From Amaurobius ferox (taxonomy: Eukaryota > Arthropoda > Arachnida > Araneae > Amaurobiidae): DNA of 64,000 bases. The position numbers and the translations under genes are program-made. The stretch lies in the NCBI GenBank assembly GCA_951213105.1, contig OX578146.1:106992697-107056696 (forward strand). The letters are read 5' to 3'. Positions 46,311-58,496 of this stretch are shown here, in pieces. The notes under the pieces were generated by a model. It did not search any database and was not told the DNA's origin. It saw nothing but the letters and a program-made list of their open reading frames with translations. Position 1 is the stretch's first letter; the number at the start of each line of letters is the position of its first letter.

Positions 46311-46710
46311 TTGAAAGCTAGCAACTGGTCAACTGATAATCCCTCAGCACCCGTGGACTCTATGGTTGCGCCACCATTACCGCTCGATAGTACGCGGCAG
46401 GCGATGGGATGAGCAGCAAGCACAAAACTTCTTAAATCAAGGATTGTATAATTTCTCTGGTAAAAATATTACTTCGAAATCAGGAGCAATGCAGGACATG
46501 TTTTTAGCTCCGCCTACCGTTCGCAAAACTCACCTGATGCTGTTGCCATTGCAATGTTCTACCTTTGATTCTTCATATCTACAGAAGATTAATTTGAAAT
46601 GAATCGTAGACTACCTTTAAATGAACCTTAATCTGAAATTAAAAATCTAAAACTAATTTCAAATTACCTAACGACTAGGATTCTACGAAATAATCACGAC
46701 AATTAAAAAC
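46311..46710. other. Unassigned; GC-richer at 46330-46570
   Basis: A 78-codon frame at 46366-46602 has no recognisable motif. Confidence 0.45.
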
Positions 46711-46714
46711 TTAA

Positions 46715-47542
46715 GGGGACGGTGGATGTTGAAATTTTTTTTATTTATTTATTGACTTAGAAACGTGAAAATTTGTATAAATATTCCTCTTAACATTACT
46801 ATATACAATACCATTAAATTTTTTTTTCAATTTTGTTATAATTTTGTATTTTTTTTTAATTCAATTTTTTTTTACCGAAAATTTGAAAATACCCCTTGCG
46901 TGTCATTTATTCACATTTTTGATTAATTTTACATTATGATCACTTAAAACCACATTATGAACAAATTTGGGTATTTATTTTTAAATCCCTTAGAAAGTTA
47001 ATTTTTTAAAATATTTTTCTGCATTAAAACTTCATTTTCATCATTTAATTAGGTTCTTATTCACTTTCAATTACCTTAATAAAGTCCAATTATAAAATGC
47101 ATACCCAGTTTCATTAAAAAGTATGAGAGGTGTCTTCTTGCTAAATTTCATGCATCTCAGACAAAAATTAAGACGCACGGAGCATTTTAAAAATGTAAAA
47201 CTTTTGAAAATTCCGTTTCGAAAAAAATGCATTTAACCTTTTGCTTACGGGTGGGACAGCGTCCATCCCAAACGAAGAACCTCCCAAAAACACAGGTATT
47301 TGACATACCCTATAGCAGGTGCAATGTTTCTGTCGGCGATTTCTATGGACGCCAATGCCTGAAAAGGGGGGGGGGGTCGAACTGTTTGGGATAGGGTATG
47401 TCAAATACCTGTGTTTTTGGGAGGTTCGTCGTTTGGGATGGACGCTGTCCCACCCGTAAGCAAATGTTAAATGTGTAAGATAATGTTATATATTAAAACT
47501 GTTTTTAGTCGATTTTTACTCATTTCAACGTCCACCGTCCTC
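46715..47542. mobile_element. TTAA-flanked MITE with internal palindrome, copy 1
   Basis: TTAA at 46711-46714 and 47543-47546. Inverted ends GGGGACGGTGGATGTTGAAA and GAGGACGGTGGACGTTGAAA. It contains the 232-bp foldback element at 47236-47467. TTAA duplications occur in piggyBac and Kolobok; the GRGGAC ends are more like the element at 47779-50220 than like piggyBac. No coding capacity. Confidence 0.85.
47236..47467. mobile_element. Foldback (palindromic) mariner-derived insert
   Basis: Arms of about 85 bp (TTTTGCTTACGGGTGGGACA and its inverse at the other end) are flanked by TA. The centre has an 11-G run and a 31-bp piece AGCAGGTGCAATGTTTCTG..CGGCGATTTC, which matches the mariner MITE at 18345-18771 in its helix-turn-helix coding part. 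Confidence 0.75.
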
Positions 47543-48076
47543 TTAAAATACTTTATTCACAGTTAACATCACTGGAAAACCGACAATATATGTATATAAT
47601 ACTCGTACATACATGAAACAACATACAAATCTATGGACAATATAATTACACTGCTAGCCATACTATCCGTAATCGTAACATTCTGCTTGAAATATAAATA
47701 TTCTCACGCTTACTTCGAAACCTATTTATTCCACATACTGAAAACATATTGTCATAGTGAATATGGCATTTTGATTAAGGGGACTCAGTACCCTTTCTTT
47801 TGGCGAGAAATGACGAAAATACCGATTTTCAAATTTTTTGCTTAAAATAAACCTTGACATCCCTAGTGTATCCTGACAAAGTTTCGTGAAGATCTGAGAA
47901 CTATAAATATATTAAAAAGGCTTTTGACTGCAACTGTGTCCCTTTAAATACCACGCCTACTTCTCTGTTTACGCTCTGTTTTCGCATCTGCAACTGAATA
48001 CTCCCTGTTTTACAAAATATTTCTACCAGGAAGAAGATGAAAGTGCTTAATCGTAATTTTAATTGATAAAGAAACG

Positions 48077-48454
48077 TTGTTTACTTTTTCCAATCTGCTT
48101 TCGTTCGTTAATATCGTACATAACTGTGGAACTCAAAATGCAAACGAAAGCTTGCACAGTGTGACGTGGGCAAAATGTCCTAAAGAAACATTTGTACATA
48201 AAAAACGTATAAAACTCTGTGTAATGGAAGCTGTGTGTGAATATAATAAAGGTACACTGCGCTGCATAAAAGAAGCACAGAATGCCTTAGGTGTATCTTT
48301 AGGAAAGTGCTCCATGAATCTCGGTGTTGCGCTCGATTTTCGAAAAAAAATGTTTCGACAAAAACGACGAAGTGAAAAATATCAACTTGCACGTAAACTG
48401 GTAAAAAAAACAATTTTAAAAAGAGACATATTAGTTAAAAAAAGGAAGGTGTAA
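48077..48454 (+). pseudogene. Transposase C-terminal remnant
   Basis: A 125-codon frame. Residues 19-36 (TQNANESLHSVTWAKCPK), then the ETFVHKKRIKLCVMEAVCEY block and a lysine/arginine-rich tail, resemble the C-terminal part of a widespread arthropod transposase family that I recall being annotated as Mutator-like transposase domain. The upstream catalytic region is absent, since only about 300 bp separate this frame from the left end of the element. The apparent start is not a real initiation site. It ends naturally at a TAA. Even codon distribution and lack of stops suggest modest age. Confidence 0.65.
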
Positions 48455-49359
48455 CATACAGTGCAGGGTATTTTTAAAAGAAAGTTAACAAATAATGGTA
48501 GTTATGCAGAAATGATATGCATACGGTTACGAAATATTGTGTGTTTTTATGATATGAATATATTTTCAAATCTTGTATTTCTTTTATAACATAAACACTA
48601 TCATATTTATAGTTAAGCTATATCCTAATGAAATGAGTCAAATGTATTTCATGGTGTAAAAATAATAATGAATTTGGTAAAATCAGTTTTTATTTATATT
48701 TTTTCTCGATTTTCTTTTCAATGTGTGACAATTAAGGTTTCGGCTAATGGTCACTTATATAAAATAAATATAGTTAAATTCAATGAAACAGCTACAGTTT
48801 TAAAGGTAAATGTATAATAAATAATTTAAAATAACATTTAAAGTAATTTAAAATGGATTTGGAATAATTTTTCAAAGTTAAAACCTTTAAAGTGCTTTTT
48901 CTCAGTTCGTGTTTTTTCAGTATATCAATATGTTCAAAATGCTAAAACTTAAATATATATTTCTCAATTGACTTGATTTGTTTTCTAGTGTTCATTATAG
49001 TGCATTTTATGAAACTAAGGATCGGATTTGCAATAAAATCAAAAGTTTTTTTTTTTTTTAAATAGATATGTACAAAAAAACTCAATCTTTTGTTGAATTT
49101 TTACATATGTTTCAACATTTTATTTTTGTTCTCCCAAACTAATTAACTTTTTAAAAATCCGATCCTTAAAGTTATAGAAGACACTTCAAAGAATCTTATA
49201 AAAAAAAGGGGTTGCAAAAAGTTAGAAATTGTAGGAGAAGATAGGTTTTAAAAATTATTTAAATTTAAAAAAAAATTAAATTTTTCAAATTGTATCAGTA
49301 GAATTGTCTTTTTTCTTGATAAAATAATTTTCCTTAATAAAATCATTTAATAATATGAA

Positions 49360-49981
49360 AAAATCTGATGTGGGCAGCACATGACTTTCCCTGCAGACTT
49401 ATATCCACGTTCTCTTTATTTTAATTACATTTATTTCACTTTTATTCAATTTTCGTTCTCATTCGGTAACCGGGCTTATTTTCAAAGGTGGCGTAGGGAA
49501 AGTACGAAAAACTAAAATATCTCGAGAACGGCTAGTCCTAGTGTAATGGGGTTGGTCTTATTCTTTTCGTCGTTAAACATTACGTATTAAACGGGCATTT
49601 TATGGATATATCTGAGTATACCTAATTCTTTAGTTTAGATTTTGAAGATTTTTGCGGGTCGTTTTGCAAAAAAAGGCAGGTTATTTTTTTCCGAATCGTA
49701 CCAAAATCTAATCAGCACCAGAGTGACCTATACGTGACTCATCTACCGAATTTTGTGAAATTCGGTCCATTAGTTTTTCAGCTAGAGTGGATACAAGCTT
49801 TTGCGGGCCATTTCGCAAAAAAAAGGCGGGTTCTTTTATTCCGAATCGTACCCAAAACTAATCAGCACCAGTCCCGCCCACAAGTGACTTACCTACCAAA
49901 TTTTGTGAAATTCGGTCCATTAGTTTTTTAGTTACAGTGGATACAAAATCTGCACAGACAGACAGACAGACACACAGACAC

Positions 49982-50012
<31 letters not shown>

Positions 50013-50166
50013 CACAGACACACACACAGACGTCACGCTAAAAATGGTTTTTTCGTATTCTAGAGGTCTCGAAACGTGTAGATCCGTCGAAAACTCGAGT
50101 TGTGATTTTCGGCATGATTCCAATACTTTCCCTATACATTACCATGTATTGCAGGGAAAGTAAAAA
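49360..50166 (+). mobile_element. R2 element, best preserved copy
   Basis: Starts TCTGATGTGGGCAGCACATG, ACTTTCCCTGCAG, and ends with (GACA)n mixed with CACA (49951-50030), GACGTCACGCTAAAAATGG, GTGTAGATCCGTCG, then the hairpin CTTTCCCTATACATTACCAT/ATGTATTGCAGGGAAAG and TAAAAA. The middle contains a roughly 165-bp duplication: TTTTTGCGGG..TTTTGCAAAAAAAG, CCGAATCGTACC and CGGTCCATTAGTTTTT each occur twice. Confidence 0.88.
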
Positions 50167-50225
50167 GAGTATTGTAAAGTGCTTAAACAAAAAAAATTGT
50201 TCAAAGGGTACCGAGTCCTCTTAAT

Positions 50226-50643
50226 TTAATTAATGCTCTTTTATTTTAAAAACCTTTTAACTGTTTTAATTAAACTTTATTGATAATTAGATCTCTAACT
50301 AGAAATTTTATATTTTCCCATTTTCTTCTTTTAAATACATCTTAAGGCAGTTGCCATGGTCAACGAGCCATTTTCCAAATTTCTTTCTCACACTAAAGTC
50401 AACATCTGCAGGATAAGTCGCCACAGCTGCAAGTTCACCAGGGTTACTTAACTCAGGGGAAGTATAACACGAATTGTATCATTACTATTAAAATGTAAAT
50501 ATTAAAATATGAAAATTGCATGTAAGAAATGAAAAACCATTTGTAATGTATCCAAATAATAGATATCTGATTATGTTTTAATTTGTTGGATAAGTAGTGC
50601 TAACCCATTAACACTTACAATAATCACTTATGTAGGTACATCA

Positions 50644-50720
<77 letters not shown>

Positions 50721-51360
50721 CAATAAGATGATGAATCATATGATATACTATTTCTTGCATGTACATAAATATATCTATATCAATAAATGTTAATTTGGAT
50801 CCACATCTGCTTCTTGGTTGCCTTCAACCTTTTGGAATGATTTAATAATAACTATGCTTTGTTTGTTTTTTAGCTAATTAGGAGCAAAAGCCTCACGTTA
50901 AAAACTAACCACTGGATCATTATTTAAAGTTATAGACCATGGTTAATTATCCTTGATGAAGGTATTCATATTAATTAATGAAGACGAGTCTTAATTTTTC
51001 TATATACTTTCCTTGTATAGTATCAGGAGTACTAACGGCCAATAACATCCGGGTACATGTATCTTGAATACTGAATCTCGATCAAACATGAAAACACTGA
51101 GGATACGATGAATAAGAGATGAATATGAGAATACGACGAACATCTCCTGTGATTGACACAGACCGGAAAGTCAACAGTAAGGCAGATGTTCTAATCTGTC
51201 ATTAAACAGATCTAGCCGATCACGAGAGTGAGATTCTTTGGAATGGAAGTGGAGAAGTTTAGCACATAAATAAAAATCAGGAAAAGGTAAAATCAGAAAA
51301 TAATAATAATAAATAATAGAATCCTCATAATTTTAAACGCTTAGGACCACAGTGAAGCGA
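50226..51360. other. Unassigned; (TA)n(CA)n(TA)n at 50646-50720
   Basis: The compound microsatellite is clear. The rest shows no recognisable feature. Confidence 0.55.
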
Positions 51361-51369
51361 TTTTCCCAT

Positions 51370-52150
51370 GTACAGAGCTTCCTCATAAGTTCTTGTTCAT
51401 CCCTTTAATTTTCGACTAAAGTGTTCTAGAGCTGCAAAAGTAAGGACTACTCATAAGACAGCGATTATGCGCTATCGATTGAGAAAGTTTGCAGCGCCTT
51501 TAGCGGCGAATTGAAGAAATTAGAATTTCTATCTCGAAAACGAAGCAAAAGAGGGGAAATTTTAAAATTACAAAGAATTAGAATGTTCTCTGTTTTGCAT
51601 GGAACGACTTGCGGTTTACACATGACATGAACACGGACGACAAAAAATGAGGTCAACGAAAATGGATGTACTGCATCATTTGCTTTCCATTTTTATACAA
51701 TATTTATTTTTTACTTGCAAAAAAGACAATTTTAAATAAATTAAAATTAACTTATTACACAGATTATTAATTTTCCACACGTATTTCTTGCCATTTCCTT
51801 CGGAAGTATTCAGTATAATGAGACAATTGTATAATTATAGCTTTTTGCTGACCTCATTCGTTATCGTCTGTGTACATATTACGTGCACACCACACGCTTT
51901 CCCATACCAAATTGAGAACTTTCTGCAACTTTGTAATTGGAAAATTTCGCCTATCATGCTTCGTTTTCGTGACAGGGGTTCTAACTTCTTCAATTCGCCG
52001 CTAGAGGCGCTGCAAACTTTCTTAATAGATAGCGCTTAGTCGCTTTTCTATTAGTAGACTATTAGTAGATGTTTTTGCAGCTCAGGAATACCTATCGAAA
52101 GCTAAAGGGATGTATAAGGAATTATGAGTGTACCTGTATACTTCCATGCA
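51370..52150. mobile_element. Foldback element with arms of about 290 bp
   Basis: Left arm about 51370-51660, right arm about 51848-52150, inverted. Matching blocks are GCAGCGCC...GCGGCGAATTGAAGAA, TAGAATT...CGAAAACGAAGC, TTGTAATT/AATTACAA, and ATCCCTTTA...CGA, GAGCTGCAAAA further out. The unique centre is about 190 bp. Both arms, read outward from the centre, keep an open frame giving related peptides (shared LLRFRDR-type and SNFFNSPL, ALQTF strings). No known domain. Confidence 0.7.
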
Positions 52151-52529
52151 CAAAGTACTATATTACTCTGTGCTTCTAACCCATAGATGTGGAAATTAGT
52201 GTAATTCTCAAAGTATTGTGGTATTTTCAAGCTTTTCCTCCATAGAAGTTTATTTATTTACAAATGTCAGGCATATATCTTTGAACAATACAACTAAAAC
52301 CTTTAAGAGCAGTATACATGTCTAAATGTTCTCTAGGTTATCCAGAATTATATAAAGAACAATTAGGCGAATTCCAAAATCCAATTCTAAATAAATAGGC
52401 ATTGAGGCAGGAGGAGAAAAAATTTCCATAGAAGTTTTATTTCCTTGTCTCTTAAGTCCATGGATATTTTAGATACAAATATATCTCATACGGGCATTGT
52501 TTACCATACAACGCATAAACAACTAAACG
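52151..52529. other. Unassigned sequence
   Basis: No feature recognised. Confidence 0.5.
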
Positions 52530-52810
52530 AACAAGTGAATAATTGAGATCTTTAATTTGCAAATCAAGAAATTAACATTTAGGTCACCTTTCCAGTCAGA
52601 AGAATTTTTCAAATTAGCAATTTTTTTTTTCAATCTAGATAAGATTGTGTATTTAATCGCGTGGGCAGCCGTAGAACCTGCTTTGATGGATGTCAGACAT
52701 AATTGGGGGAAATTAGAGAAATCGACGACGACTGAGGGGTGAGAGATATTGATTGATCAGACTGGCCGTAATACCTGAGACGTTGGTGAGCGACGTTTAA
52801 TTAAACAGCC
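52530..52810 (+). repeat. Duplicated 250-bp block with exon-like core, copy 2
   Basis: Direct-orientation partner of 46050-46310, 6.5 kb away, including the pyrimidine tract and donor-like GTGAGA. Similarity fades on both sides. Confidence 0.8.
52639..52738 (+). other. Exon-like module, copy 2 (100 bp)
   Basis: Preceded by TTTTTTTTCAATCTAG and followed by GTGAGA. It is exactly the same length as copy 1, although the two need compensating small gaps to align. One frame stays open here (AAG ATT GTG...), but it is closed in copy 1. Confidence 0.35.
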
Positions 52811-52997
52811 AGAAAGAGGCAATCGGAAACCATAAAAATCAGAAACAGATCTCATTTATGTGCTGTGATTGGTTTATGGGAATTTGTTTTTACTCTTTCC
52901 CCATGTACGGTCTGTCAAAAAAATACAGAGTGACTAAAAAGTCGCATACATTAAATTTTAAATTGCTATATTGTACCGAAAGATTGAAAAAAGTATA

Positions 52998-53380
52998 ATT
53001 TTTAACACTTTACAACATAGTTGAAAAGTATTTATGACTTCATTCATTCTGTCTGTCTGTCTGTCCGTTCGCACGATAACTGCCGTAAAAATTATTTTAT
53101 GAAAATTAAATTTTAGTATGTTGTTCAGACGGTCTGTGGGACCTATGGGAATATAAGTGAATAATATCACCCAATTAGTTCTGGATTAAACCCGGGTTGA
53201 AAAAATGAAATACATTGAACCCTATGGGACCTAATTTTTCAAACATTTTTTTAAGCAAATTTAAAATTCACAAATTGCTTTCAAAGTTTTAGGAAATATT
53301 CAAATTATCCCATAAAAATATTAAAAAAAAATTCAGCAAAATATATTCGGTAGTTTTTTAAATAAAAATTAAAATTTTAA
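52998..53380 (-). mobile_element. R1 3'-end fragment in tandem with the next R1
   Basis: On the minus strand it carries the last roughly 380 bp of R1, including (GACA)n and the terminal hairpin. Its 5' side abuts the 3' end of the full copy at 53381. Confidence 0.85.
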
Positions 53381-54672
53381 TTAACACTTTACAACATAGT
53401 TGAAAAGTGTTTATGACTTTGCTCATTCTGTGTGTCTGTCTGTGCGTTAGCACGATAACTGCCGTAAAAATGACTTTATCAAAATGAAATTTTAGTATAT
53501 TGTTCAGACGGTATGTGGGACCTATGGGAATGTAAATGAATAATATAACTCAATTAGTTTTGGATTGAACCCGGGTTGAAAAAAGGAAATACATTGAACC
53601 CTATGGGACCTAATTTTTCAAACATTTTTTAAACGGATTTAAAATTCACAAATTGCTTCGAAAGTTTTAGAAAATATTCAAATTATTCCATAAAATATAT
53701 AAAAAAATTTCAGCAAAATATATTCCGTAGTTTTTTAAATAAAAATTAAAATAATAATTACACCTTTTATATGAAGAGATCACGCGACCATTATGAAGAG
53801 ATCACGTGACTCACTTCAAAATAAAATATGGCATCCATCTTGCGTCAAAATCGTGATTTTTAAAGTTCTTTTTAATTCATATTTAGTGTTGTAACCGTCC
53901 TTAAATCACTCTATTTTTGCTTAAATTCTGTGCATCTACATACTGAAACAACGCAATTACAATATATTTGAGGTTAAATGACCATCAAACTTATTATTTC
54001 TACAACGAAGCCTAATTTTCCCTTATGGAAAATGTAAACACCAAAAGATGTAGAATGAGTTGTATAAGTATTGCTGAATTTCTTTAATGCAAAATTATGT
54101 AGCTCATGGAGTCTGCATTATAGCTGATATGAATGAAATATTCATTGATTTTACACAGAAAAGCAGACGATTTTTTCGATGAAATTTTAAACATCTAGTT
54201 TAATTACTTGTACTTCCATGGTCTTAAGTTTTTAAATAAAATAAATTATTTTAGTGCTGTGATGAATGAAATGAAAAGAAAAAGGTTTAAGAATGAAATG
54301 TTGCTTTTATAGAGAGAGTCAGGCGTGTTATATTTCGATGACGTCATGTGAATAAATTTCATTTGTTTTCGATGAAGTTTTCAAATATAATAAATTATTG
54401 TAGTATTATGATAATTTTAAAAATATTACCGAGGTATGTATCGCATTTTAGAGATGTTTAAACCAGGCAATTTATATTTCAATGCCCTCATTTGAATGAA
54501 GTTTATTTTTTTCGATGAAGTTTCAAATATAATAAATTAATGTAGTATTGTGATAATTTTAAAAATATTACCGAGGAATGTATCGCATTTTAAAGATGTG
54601 TAAATAAAATTGAATTGAAGTTGAAAAGTGTTTCATAATCAATGCTTTATGCATGATTGATCTTTCTTGTTT
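53381..54672 (-). mobile_element. R1 element, full-length minus-strand copy
   Basis: Ends TTAACACTTTACAACATAG and TTGATCTTTCTTGTTT, the reverse of the plus-strand copies. Internal order matches: GTCACGTGATC, ACATACTGAAACAACGC and two ATTACCGAGG blocks. Confidence 0.88.
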
Positions 54673-54674
54673 AT

Positions 54675-54855
54675 ATTTAGTGTTGCATTCGTCCTAAAAC
54701 CGCTTTATTTTTGCTTAATTTCTGTGCAACAACTTACTAACATATCATTCTGATAAAGTCATTTTCACGGCAGTTATCGTGCGAATGGACGGACAGACAG
54801 ACAGAATGAACAAAGTCATAAACACTCTTCAACTATGTTGTAAAGTGTTAAAAAT
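54675..54855. mobile_element. Two small R1 fragments in opposite orientation
   Basis: 54675-54735 is a minus-strand internal piece (CGTCCTAAAACCGCTTTATT). 54746-54855 is a plus-strand 3' end (GACAGACAGACAGAATGAAC and hairpin). Confidence 0.75.
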
Positions 54856-54976
54856 GTATTAAATATGGTTGCTCTTCCTTCTATGGTATCAATCGCCAAA
54901 GAGACCAGCAACCTTTTCATTAATAGTGCAAAGAATAGTGCAAAGATGGGTTTGCTTTTAGGGGTTGTCAATGTCC

Positions 54977-55078
54977 TATTATTGTTAAATAAGTTACCTT
55001 ACAAATGTTTTATTATTGTTAAATAAGTTACCTTACAAATGTGTTATTATTGTGAAATAAGTACTTTAGCAAATGCAG
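54977..55078 (+). repeat. 34-bp minisatellite, three copies
   Basis: Units TATTATTGTTAAATAAGT..CCTTACAAATG start at 54977, 55011 and 55045. Confidence 0.92.
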
Positions 55079-55210
55079 AACCGTTTTATGCTAAAATTTA
55101 TTATCGCAGCGACTTTTGTGAAGTAACAAGTTAACCATAATTCAATATGTATGAAAATTAAATTTATTTCTTTGGTAATCCCTGTCATTTTGTTTGTTTG
55201 GCAGGCATAC

Positions 55211-55765
55211 TGTTACGAACGTATCCCCTAAAATCGTAGATGTATACGCAGGATACAAGAACGATTTCAAATTTCTGGATAACTTACGTTTATTCATAAG
55301 CACAAAGTAAACAGGAACAATGTAGAATCAAACAGCGCTTAAATGCTCCACTCATTACACAAAATAAGCGATAACATTCTCAAAACACTGGTGAAAATAA
55401 TTTCACAAAACAACAGCCACTATTGTTAAAACATTGACAAAAGTCACAGTCCACTGTAGTTCGTATATTGTCAACTCGTCAGCTGAACTTCCCGATTCAG
55501 TGATGACTCCCATAGTCTTCCATAGAAACGTCTGCAAATCTCTATATCTCAAGGAATAATCGTTCTATTGCGAAGTTTCTGGAGCATTCCGAAAGTCGCC
55601 AAATCGGCGATAAATCGCCAAATCCAGCAATCCTTTTTCTAACTGGAAAATTCTGGAACCCTGGGCTTACGTTATCCTCACTTCATGCTGACGCATTGAA
55701 CTGTGTTTTCTTCGCCTGGCCTTCCATACAGACGAAAGAGGAGGCGCCAAAGGGAATAAGAAACT
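55211..55765 (-). mobile_element. Solo LTR, minus strand, related to 15791-16380
   Basis: Starts TGTTACGAACG (the 3' end of the LTR read in reverse). It contains the reverse of TTGTATCCTGCG, TTATCCAGAAATTT, GAATAAACG and TTGTTCCTGTTTAC, a GATTTGGCGAC block and CAGGCGAAGAAAACAC. The U3 start is truncated near the R1 fragment. It is diverged from the plus-strand copy and lacks that copy's 94-bp duplication. Confidence 0.8.
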
Positions 55766-55772
55766 TTTAAAT

Positions 55773-56288
55773 TTATATTTAATATTACATCCGTCCTAAA
55801 ACCGCTTTATTTTTGCTTATTTTCTGTGCATCTATATTATGCGCCAATGCTACAATAATTCTGAGTTTAAATGATCATCAAACTTTGATTATTTCTACAA
55901 CGAAGCCTAATTTTAACGTATGAAGAATGTAAACAAATCAAGCTGTAAAATGACCTGCATAAAAATTGATTTTTTTTTAACGCAAAATTATTTAGCTCTG
56001 GAGTCGGGAATATAGGTAATATAAATGAAATATTCATTGATTTTACATAGAGAACAGACGATTTTATAGCATTACCGTTTTCGATGAAGATTTAAGCATG
56101 AAGTTAGAAAGTACTTTTACCTCCATGGTTTTAAGTTTTTAAGTAAAATAAATTATTGTAGTTCTGTGACAATTAAAAAAATATCACCGCTGAATGTATC
56201 GCATTTTATAGATGTTTAAATAAAACTGCACTGCAGTTGAAAAGTGCTTCATAATCAATGCTTTATGCATGATTGATCTTTCTTGTTT
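55773..56288 (-). mobile_element. R1 5' part, minus strand
   Basis: From CGTCCTAAAACCGCTTTATT through AACGAAGCCTAATTTTAAC to TGATCTTTCTTGTTT. The 3' half is replaced by the solo LTR junction. Confidence 0.8.
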
Positions 56289-58496
56289 ATTTTATTGTAC
56301 TTTTTAAGATTTTCATTTGAAAATCGTGCAACATCATTAGGACGGTTATTGACAGTGCTGTTAAAGGAGATATATTTGCTTTCTATAGAAAAATTGAAAT
56401 GATTGCTTATGATATAATTTCTCATGATATACAGTTTTTGATACATTGTTTCTGATAATACTCTGTAGAGAAAGTAATCCGATTTATAAGACAAAAATGT
56501 ACAAGTAGGAATTTATTTTGCAATTTTTTAGTGCATTGCAAGAATTTAATTAAGAAAAGACGGAACAGCAACATTACAATGTGTCATTTCAGCCTAAAGC
56601 AGGGTTGCATATGAAGGGGACGGGGGTGGGGTGGGGTCGGACACCATTCGAGTGGGGGAGCTCGGGGAACCCCTAATATTTATTTATTTATTAAGAATGG
56701 AAAAGGCATTAAAATTCGCAAAACGGGTAAAATTAAATATGAAGGGCTCGGTGATAAAATGGGGTGGGGGTTGGGGTCTGGTTCTTGTAGCGAAACCGGT
56801 AAATACTTTTAATAATTTAAAACAGTATATGCTGTTACTAACGAAAATATTTTATTGAAAATTAATTTAGAAAAATATTTTATTGGAAATTAATTTAGCG
56901 AATTCTAATGTTTATACAAGGTTGTTCGAGACCCTGAAGTACCCCTGTACAAAATTTCCCTGCCGACCGAAGTTTGGATTGTCCACTACAGACCACACAG
57001 ATAGACATCTTCCAATATTATACGTTATAGAGTACTTACTTTAAAGTTAATTACTTACTTTATATTAAATCATATTACTTGCTTACCTTATATTACTAAT
57101 ATTTACAATTTAATTTAAAGTTCGTATCATAAATTTCAAAGATTTGATAACTGTAAAAGTTTAAATCCATTGTTTCTCTTTAGTGTCCATTTTTTAAAAG
57201 AGAAGCGATGAGTGTACCAGATTTTGATAAATTATTCCTTATGAGTAGCGTAAATATAATTTGAAAATTGAAACAGAAAATAAGCACGTCACCAACATAT
57301 TCACCAATCTTTATATTCATTTATTCAAATACAAATCACAAAATCCATTCATTTCAGTGTCGAACAAAAATGTAATGGAAATAATTTTTGATATTCGATA
57401 CTTCTTTAAAAAAAAAAAATGCAACTTTTGTATATATTGCTATTCTTTATAGAAACTTCACTAGATCGCCTGCACAGATGTCCCAGAAAATGCGTAACCG
57501 GCGCCAAAAGAGTTGTCAAAATAACTTCTTCAAACGTCTTCTCAATTTTTCCCATGCAAATGCCTTCTGAAAAATTTTCTAATATGTATAAAGAACCACT
57601 TTCGACTTCATCCCGTCTCAGCTCCCGTCGCCTGCCATTCCGAAGAATATTGCTATCAAAAGCTATAGGCGAAATATTAAAATCTTCATAAAATGTCAAA
57701 AGAGGAAAAAAGATTCGAAAAAGATAACTGACACGAGGGGCTCCAAAAATAAAGCTGCGACGCCTTGAATATGCAGAATCGCAGCTAGAAAATATAAAAC
57801 AAATTCGTCTCCAAACGTGCTGGCTTGTCACGCCTTTTACAGGAGAGAAAAATCTGAATATTAAAACATGTTTTCCAAGTGCAGCTATGCTTTCGGTTTT
57901 TTTTTCTTTCGCCAGGCGTCGCAGCTTTCCTTTACCACTTCGTTCTTTTAACACAGTGTGTCATGTTTTCAAAATGGCGCTGACAGCAAGCGAAATATTG
58001 CTTCTTCCAATCTTTCTTTATTTTGGTTCTTCAATTAATTTTGAGATGGAATGAAATGAATAATTCATTTTTTCGACGTGATTTATATCGGGATTTTTTG
58101 GTTTGTTTCGTTGCTTATTTCCATTTTTTTCCCCTTTTTATTTTTCTTTTCGGGTTATGAAAAAAAGTTTCCGGCGATTGGAAACAATGTTTCAATTGAT
58201 AAGTATGTATAGAGAGCCGAAATAAAGTTATAACGGGCGCTCTACTTTTAGAGATTTCGGGGGATCGTAACGTTTTGTTTATGGTCGGGCTTCGTCCGAA
58301 TAGCAGAGTGGTTGCTTTCATTGGATGGCGGGAAATCGAGTTGTGATTTGTTCGAAATTTATGTAAGTCAATGAAATTTTGAGTGGTACATAAAAGAAAA
58401 TGAAAGAAAATCTGTTGGAGAGCCCTTTTGATATATTTCTTTAGGTATATGTATTTTATACATTTAAATTACGATGTAATAATTTTTGTTCTACTT
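56289..58496. other. Unassigned; GC-richer at 57450-57960
   Basis: A 182-codon minus-strand frame (57406-57954), opening on GTG rather than ATG, has no recognisable domain and overlaps open frames on the other strand. A YY1-like AAAATGGCGCTGAC lies at 57971. I do not call a gene. Confidence 0.45.

Larger units (their letters stand above)
47779..50220. mobile_element. 2.4 kb TTAA-flanked DNA transposon (Kolobok-like)
   Basis: TTAA at 47775-47778 and 50221-50224. Inverted ends GGGGACTCAGTACCCTTT and GAGGACTCGGTACCCTTT. A transposase C-terminal remnant lies at 48077-48454 and a nested R2 at 49360-50166, only about 55 bp from the right end. TTAA plus GRGGACT ends suggests Kolobok; this is inference and piggyBac cannot be excluded on the target site alone. 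Confidence 0.8.

Noticed and set aside
57406..57954. 182-codon minus-strand frame
   Set aside because: Its first codon is GTG, not ATG. It overlaps frames on the other strand in a GC-richer patch, and no domain is recognisable. It is probably chance.
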